DNA of 64,000 nucleotides, from contig CM025849.1 of NCBI GenBank assembly GCA_003952965.2, positions 14,801,949 to 14,865,948 on the forward strand. Reading direction: 5' to 3'. How positions within the stretch are numbered: the stretch's first letter is position 1; each line of letters begins with the position of its first letter. The notes beneath the pieces were generated by a model. The model saw nothing but the letters and a program-made list of their open reading frames with translations. It was not told the DNA's origin and ran no database searches. Origin of the DNA: Morella rubra (lineage: Eukaryota; Streptophyta; Magnoliopsida; Fagales; Myricaceae). Made by a program: the position numbers and the translations under genes. This document shows positions 58,470 through 64,000 of this stretch, in pieces.

Positions 58470-58800
58470 CGATGGTGGGCGTAGATGTGCTCACTGCAAC
58501 AAAAAGTGAGAAAGTTCGAAGGAAACACTACTCAGCAGGAAAAGTCGAAAGAAAGAGGACAGAGAGGGAAAGGTTCGTAAAATTTCAAACTGGAAAGAGT
58601 TTCGGGGTTAAAAACGTAAATTTACCAGATAAACATGCAGGTGCCTTGCACGTGGGAGAGAAATCCGTCCAAACTGACGGTAAATATGGATGGAGGGTGC
58701 TATGTGTGCGAAAGAGGTAGTTGAAGGGTGCAATGTGTGGTAGTTTAGGGTGCAATGTGTCACTACCCTAGTAGTTCGTGGGTGAAAAGTGTATTTTCCC
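58470..58800. repeat. Right terminal inverted repeat of MULE-2
   Basis: Inverted copy of 53434-53766. A partial repeat of its inner end (GGAAAGTTCGAAGGAAATG, 58441-58459) and a duplicated GGAAGTAAACAAGTCCA unit (58350 and 58389) lie just inside. Confidence 0.9.
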
Positions 58801-58848
<48 letters not shown>

Positions 58849-58886
58849 TTTTGTGTGTGCGTGCGCGTGTATGTGTGTGTGTGTGT
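58801..58886. repeat. (TA)n and (GT)n microsatellites flanking MULE-2
   Basis: A TA run at 58801-58848 and a GT-rich run at 58851-58886. The TA run continues the one at 53420-53433 on the other side of MULE-2, so it was a single tract before insertion. Confidence 0.9.
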
Positions 58887-58979
58887 TAATTAAGATAAAG
58901 AAAGCATTAATCTTAATTAATTAGGATGAAAAAACGAAAAATAAAAAACACATGAGGCTGAATCGAGCTAGCAGATTAC

Positions 58980-59904
58980 TTTTTCTAGGCATGGCTGAGC
59001 ATCCCTAAAGTCTATTACCACAAGTGCAAGCGCAGCAGCAATTGCAGTCCAAGACATGTTGTGACCCATGAGCAAACAAATCAGCATTCCAACAGTGACG
59101 GAGAATACACAACTTCCACAATATTATTTTCCATCTCATTGTTGCCTCTAAGGCACCACCGGGGTCTAAAAGTGGCGCCACATGTTCATGACTACTGTTC
59201 ACAGTTGCACTAAGACTACTGCTTTGCACATTTACATCCTCCTCAGCCACAACTTCTCCAACCTTATCTTCTTCATCCTGGGACGTAGATAATAGATTCC
59301 AATACATGCACAGAAGAATAAGAGCATTCACCAAAACTCCCACAAGTGTTGCCGGAAGCATTCCTATTAGAAAATCTGCAAAGGAAATATTACTCCGAGT
59401 AGCTATAATAAGGTTTTGGGGGTTGCCAATTGGACTTGCTGCAGACCCAATATTAGCACTTGAGGCAAGCGCAAGCAAGAAGGGATGAGGAGGCAAATTG
59501 TATTGCCTTGCAAATTTCAGTACAAATTCTGTCAAAACCATACACGTAGTATAATTGGTGAAAAACGCACTTGAAATGGCAGCTGTCAGGCAGATTCGAC
59601 AAATTAAGTCCTTTGCTCCTCTGCTGTTCCATGAGAGCAGCCAACCCAAACACTTAAATGCATCCGCCTTCTCAAGATACACGCTAACAATCATTGTCCC
59701 GAAGAGAAGACCAAGGATTGAAAGGTCAATTGCTTCATATGCCTCATTTGCGGTTGTGACTTGGAGAATGACCATGAGCACAGCCCCAAATAGGGACCCC
59801 GCAGTCCTACCAATCGGTAGAAATGGGATAGCAAGGAAAACCCCCAAGGCCTAGAAGATCGCAAACGCAATTGAGCCGAGAACCACTTTCACCGTAATAG
59901 CCAT
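58980..59904 (-). pseudogene. LSI2-type silicon/arsenite efflux transporter, 5' half only, broken
   Basis: On the - strand an ATG at 59904-59902 opens MAITVKVVLGSIAFAIF, then a TAG at 59853-59851 at codon 18 where the family has Trp. The frame then stays open through family hallmarks: [80 protein letters not shown] and [15 protein letters not shown] frameshift near 59105-59115 follows; the other frame then reads [20 protein letters not shown] to a probable donor (GAAAAA|GTAATC, 58979). The family motif FTND is FTNY here. Intact LSI2 proteins are about 500-530 residues in two exons; the second exon is not found in the window. LSI2 proteins export silicic acid or arsenite across the plasma membrane with proton exchange; this copy cannot. 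Confidence 0.85.
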
Positions 59905-61353
59905 TACGTACGTTTGTATGGCCTAACGAGCTATACTTGTTCTGGTACAAAAATTCACAGTCGCAAAATCTACCTTTGTACTCCTTAGCCTGGTCTGTCC
60001 CAGAAAATTTTCCAGGGAACGCCCTGAAGATAAGAGGAAAAAAAAAACGCTTAATCAGTCCACTAGTTTCTGGAACATAACCGGTTCTCAAAGTGGTCCT
60101 TAGTATTTATTTCCTTTTATAGTTGTCCTAGAGAATCCTTTCAACATAGAGTCCCCATTACATCAATTGGATTAGTTCTGTTAAACGAATAAATCACACG
60201 TGGTTAAAGAAACGACACATTACAACCAATCACATGGATCCCAAAGTTATCTGGGGTACGTAGTCTTTACAACAGATTAGACATGATGGCTTTAGGTCCA
60301 GGTGGTAGACAATATTTGATGTAGGTTTTAAAGTAACAGATCAGACCGGTCCAAATTATCGTTGGTGGTGGTGTGTCCTGTTAAATACCTTTAATCAAGA
60401 GTGCCAAGTCTGCAAGCAAGAAGTGAAACGCAAATTGCAAGGGCACTAACTATATGTCTCCAAGAGGACTGCAACTATACAAGGATTAATAGGATATAGT
60501 CTGGTTGAAATGTTCCGAAGTTTCTTTCTTTCAATAAAACAGGAAAAAGAGTTGAAGCACGTCAACGTGCTACATGAATGTTTGGACAACCAACATAAGC
60601 GAGGCCGCATTGCATATGGCACATCATGAATTTATTAGATTGTCTTGGTGGCAAGTACGTCCACTAACAAAAAACAAGACAAGTACCTTAATACTAAACC
60701 ACAAAATGTCACGTGCACTAAACCACAAAATGTCCTTTGTATAGTGCCAAATATAATGTCCATATGGGTGAAAATTGACGGCACCCAAAAATTGGTGCTC
60801 GCTCTCTCGTACACCTGTCCTTTCTGGCCTCGTAAACGCGTCTTTTCTTGAGAGGAAAAAGGGCACCTCATTGAATGCTCTTTCTAATTGAATGCTCCTT
60901 TGCATCTTCCGCCGCTACCACCACGTGCATCCTGAACATTAAGACAAAGGCCGCTTGCAAAACACAGAGGAAGAAAGCAAAAGAGAGAATGAAAAAAGAG
61001 AAGAAAGAGAAGCAAAGCCAAAAAAAAAAAAACCCAAGAGAGGGAAAGAAGAAGGAAAGATTAGAAGGAAAAGATAAGAGAGAAGAATAAGAAATGGTGA
61101 TCCATTGACCTTAGAGCTTCTTCAGGGAGGGAGAAAATTCCACAGAAGAGAGTTTTGGGAGGAGTCGGAGGAGAGTGGGAAGAGAGAAGGAAGAGTTTTT
61201 CTCTCTGGAAGATAAAGTGTACGCGTCCATGTAGGAGATCAAGGGTTAAGCGAGATGGAAAAGGTCAGATAAGGAGTCATGTTCTAAAGAAAAATCACAC
61301 TTACAACAGTAGATTTTCAGTTGTATTAGCCTACGCTTTAGTCGTTTGAATAC
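59905..61353. other. Former promoter of the LSI2-like pseudogene and spacer
   Basis: No gene seen. It includes a direct repeat ACTAAACCACAAAATGTC (60693-60710 and 60717-60734, period 24) and a purine-rich tract at 60960-61090. Short open frames here lack any recognisable domain. Confidence 0.5.
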
Positions 61354-61543
61354 GTGATATTTGGTTTTCAACATTTTCACCCTTCAAAATTTCTACCCAA
61401 TAAAATAACTTTTTAAAATTTTATCTCTCCTATCAAATCATCATTTTTCACTTCAAATAAATATAAACAATCTATTCAAATCATCTCTCTCTTCACTTTT
61501 TTATCAACTCTAACACCTCAAAATTTTTACAATCAAATATCAC
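61354..61543. mobile_element. Possible MITE
   Basis: The left end GTGATATTTGGTTTTCAACA and the reverse complement of the right end (GTGATATTTGATTGTAAAAA) match over about 15 positions. The interior is AT-rich and non-coding. No clear target duplication. Confidence 0.4.
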
Positions 61544-61598
61544 TTTTTTTTTCAAAACTACTTTTTTTTTTAAATAAACTTCATTAACCCAGACCAAC

Positions 61599-62583
61599 TC
61601 AAGGAGGAAACCTTGGGTTGTCACTGGTTAAAATAAAGTCAGGAATTATAGAAACATGGATATTCCCTGAAAGGTTCTCCTCTAACACCCATTTAGCCAA
61701 ATTATGGGCAACAAAATTTGCTCGACGCTTAACATGCTTAAAGGACCAGCGGTTATGACCGCAACAAAAATTAACAATATCTGCGACAAAAGATTGAATA
61801 CGCCAATTTGACTGATGACCCCCACTAGAGATCACATCAATCACCAGCTTGGAACTTCTTCAAATGTCACTTCATCTTGAGGTAAGAAAGACGCCTCTTG
61901 AACAGCAAATAAAGTCGTTCTTGCCTCGCCCACAAGGGGGCCGCTAGGAGGTAGGCTCTTTGTCCAAAGAGAAGGGTTCCTTCAACATTCTTGCAAACAG
62001 CCGTAGCAAATGCACAGGAAGATCTAATAGTAACATCAAAATTAATTTTTCAAACATTCACCGGAGGAAGAGACCAGACAACACAGGTTGCATCATGGTT
62101 GAGCACTTCTTTTCAAGCCATCAAATGTTCTGAATACAGGGTTCTAATTTTTGGAAGAAGAGCAGCAGGATCCAATTGGAGTCCTTGATGGATAATCTGA
62201 TTTCGAGTAAACCAAATGGAGTCCATAAGGATAGCAGAGTAGAGAGTGAACTTTTGTTGGTCGGCCAAAGGAAGATTTAAACTCGTCCCTGCATGAAGAA
62301 TAACCTTGATCCAATCGGCAATGCTCCTTGAATTAAGTACCTGGATATTAAGAGACCAGGGCTATTCTGTCCAAGCCATACAGGCAATTGGGCAAGCAAA
62401 GAATAGATGCTCAAGCAATTCGGGTGCAAGGTGACAAAGAGTGCAAGACAATTCCTCTTCCTGAGGGAATTCAGACCAACACGTTCTGGTCTTACCCGGC
62501 AAAATATTCCAGGCAGTTTTCCGAATCAAAAGTCTCAGATGATTTTGCAGAGACATAGCCCAGAGCTTCTTCCAATCATCCAC
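61599..62583 (-). pseudogene. LINE-2 zf-RVT and RNase H-like region
   Basis: On the - strand, 62583-62362 reads DDWKKLWAMSLQNHLRLLIR and CTLCHLAPELLEHLFFACPI, the zf-RVT finger of plant L1 ORF2. Further along, INFDVTIRSSCAFATAVCKN (about 61990-62045) and the frame 61844-61599 (KHVKRRANFVAHNLAKWVLE) are RNase H-like. Frames are interrupted. Confidence 0.82.
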
Positions 62584-62585
62584 GT

Positions 62586-63760
62586 GGAGTGTTGCTTACA
62601 AAGTTATATCCAAGATTCTTGCAAATCGGCTAAAGCAATTTCTCCCTTCCCTTATTTCGCCGATGCAATCGGCTTTTGTTCAAGGCAGAATGATTCAAGA
62701 AAATTCTATTCTTACTCATGAAGTATTTCATATGCTCAGAAATAAGTGAAAAGGCAAGCAATGGCTATTCGAGCTCATATCGAAAAAGGCTGTAAGTGTT
62801 TGGAATGGGCCTTAATTGTCCGGGCATTGGAATGTTTTGGTTTCCCGGCCCAATTCATTAATTGGATCCACCGGTGTATGTCTTCTATTTCTTACTCTAT
62901 ATTGCTGAACGGTTCACCTTTTGGCTTCTTTAAGCCCTCGCGAGGTCTTCAACAAGGGGATCCCATTTCCCTGCTTTTATTCATCATTGGCTCAAAGGTG
63001 TTCTCTAGCTTGCTTTTTTGAGAGGAGTTTCTTGGCAAGCTCCATGGTATTTGTATTGGTAGGGTGTTCCGTCTATCTCACATCTTCTCTATGCTGATGT
63101 CCTCCTTATTTTTTGCAAGGCTGATATTCGGGAAGCTCAAGTTATTTCTACATGCTTACAGCGCTATGGTAGCTGGTCTGGGCAACATCTTAATGTGCGA
63201 AAATCCTCTATTACCTTCAGTCAAAATATCTGCCCCGGCATTGGCCAAGAAGTCTGTGATATTTTACTTCTCCCGTGTAAGGATAATGTGGAAAAACATA
63301 TAGGGCTTCCGGTCTCTATCTCCAAAAATAAGTGCTCCCAATTCATAGTTATTTGTGAAAGAGTGAAACATCGTCTGGAGGGTTGGCAAATGCGTTCACT
63401 TTCTCAAGCAAGGCGTTTGGTGCTTATTAAATTGGTTACCTCTGCATTTCCGGTGTATTCTATGGCCCAATTCTTGCTGCCTAAAGCTATTTCTGATAGA
63501 CTTGATGGCATGAGGAAGCGTTTTTTATGGGGGTATCGGGATGATGGTCAACGGCATATGTTTTTCAAATCCTGGGATTCGATCAGCCAGCCTAAAGCGT
63601 GTGGTGGCCTTGAAATCAAACGTACGTGGGATCTCAATCGTGCCTAGCTCACTAAATTAGCTTGGCAAATTCAATCTGCCCATGATAAATCCTGGGTCCA
63701 AATCATTCGTGCTAAATATCTGAGAAAAAAGTTTATCCGTAGCCTACTTAATTGTTTTTA
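62586..63760 (+). pseudogene. LINE-2 reverse transcriptase region, inverted segment
   Basis: Reads VAYKVISKILANRLKQFLPS at the start, SAFVQGRMIQENSILTHEVF, then FGFPAQFINWIHRCMSSISY, LLNGSPFGFFKPSRGLQQGD and SSITFSQNICPGIGQEVCDI; the post-RT block PKACGGLEIKRTWDLNRA lies near 63595-63645 and AKYLRKKFIRS near 63712. Several frameshifts and stops. These parts precede zf-RVT in an intact ORF2, yet they lie on the opposite strand here. Confidence 0.82.
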
Positions 63761-63805
63761 GTCTTGACACCGCGTCTATAAGAAGAGGCCATGTACAGTA
63801 ACAAT

Positions 63806-64000
63806 ACAAAGTTCAAAAACCATTCACAACCGAATTTTGGTTTCTCTACAGAGAGTGATAATAATATGCAATATTTTCTTTGTCAATGGAATTGATTTGA
63901 CGTAAACTTTCAATGTCCAAAATTAGATTATATTGGCCTTTTGGACGTCATAAACTCTGTTGAAAGCGGCCTTTCTTGGACAAAAGGAGTGGAATATATA
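63806..64000. other. Unassigned right end of the window
   Basis: Short AT-rich sequence after the LINE; nothing recognisable. Confidence 0.5.

Larger units (their letters stand above)
53434..58800 (+). mobile_element. Mutator-like DNA transposon MULE-2
   Basis: A 5.37-kb element with long inverted repeats starting GGGAAAA(A)TACACTTTTCACC. It is flanked by TATATATAT on both sides (53425-53433 and 58801-58809), a 9-bp duplication in keeping with Mutator elements although the site lies in a TA microsatellite. It encodes a five-exon MuDR-type transposase on the + strand. The inverted repeats are about 95% identical by eye and the transposase has only two evident lesions, so the element is much younger than MULE-1. 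Confidence 0.9.
61564..63805. mobile_element. L1-type LINE with inverted 5' part (LINE-2)
   Basis: The 3' part lies on the - strand (62585 down to 61575) and ends in a T run at 61563-61572, that is, poly(A). The upstream RT part lies on the + strand (62586 to about 63800). The two halves meet head to head at 62585/62586. The right limit is approximate. Stops and frameshifts show it is an inactive copy. Confidence 0.75.

Noticed and set aside
60624-60905. 93-codon - strand frame with DILWFS repeated
   Set aside because: The repetition comes from a 24-base DNA repeat. No domain or gene structure.
1-64000. CRISPR arrays, bacterial operons, riboswitches
   Set aside because: The sequence is a plant nuclear genome. 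Direct repeats present are microsatellites, tandem duplications and transposon repeats without regular spacers.

Overview
This is a window of plant nuclear DNA, most likely from a woody eudicot. Genes are intron-rich with GT/AG splice sites, introns are AT-rich, microsatellites are common, and transposons occupy more than half of the sequence. The species cannot be told from the sequence alone. A run of exactly 1,000 N (50260-51259) is an assembly gap.

Four genes look intact, all on the + strand: (1) 3071-7770, a 932-residue Golgi-type membrane protein with two glycosyltransferase-2-like domains; (2) 10403-16251, a 14-exon, 382-residue DUF707 protein; (3) 36815-39209, a 7-exon, 349-residue UDP-xylose-transporter-type nucleotide-sugar carrier (UXT); (4) 40721-40918, ribosomal protein eS28 (RPS28), whose upstream region carries three site II elements and a telo-box. 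A decayed partial copy of the RPS28 locus lies just downstream (about 41807-42550). Genes 1 and 3 are both of secretory-pathway/cell-wall type, but I see no sign that they form a functional cluster.

The remainder is layered mobile DNA. At 16981-33561 a full-length L1-type LINE with a 12-bp target duplication was split, inside its poly(A) tail, by a 10.2-kb Mutator-like element (MULE-1). MULE-1 has 163-bp terminal inverted repeats, a broken transposase on the - strand, a recent 2.45-kb tandem duplication of that transposase, and an apparently intact two-exon GRF-zinc-finger gene on the opposite strand. At 45.8-50.26 kb lies a decayed Ty1/copia element that runs into the gap. After the gap, a - strand endogenous pararetrovirus (Caulimoviridae-like) remnant is interrupted by a solo LTR of 1,326 bp with a 5-bp target duplication. 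Next comes MULE-2 (53434-58800), about 5.4 kb with about 330-bp inverted repeats, sitting in a TA microsatellite; its five-exon transposase is disabled by just two small lesions. Beyond it is the 5' half of an LSI2-type (ArsB/NhaD) silicon/arsenite efflux transporter gene, broken by a nonsense codon and a frameshift and missing its 3' half. The right end holds a LINE copy whose 5' part is inverted relative to its 3' part, as expected from twin priming.

Gene models were built by hand from splice sites, frame continuity and family knowledge. No database search was possible.
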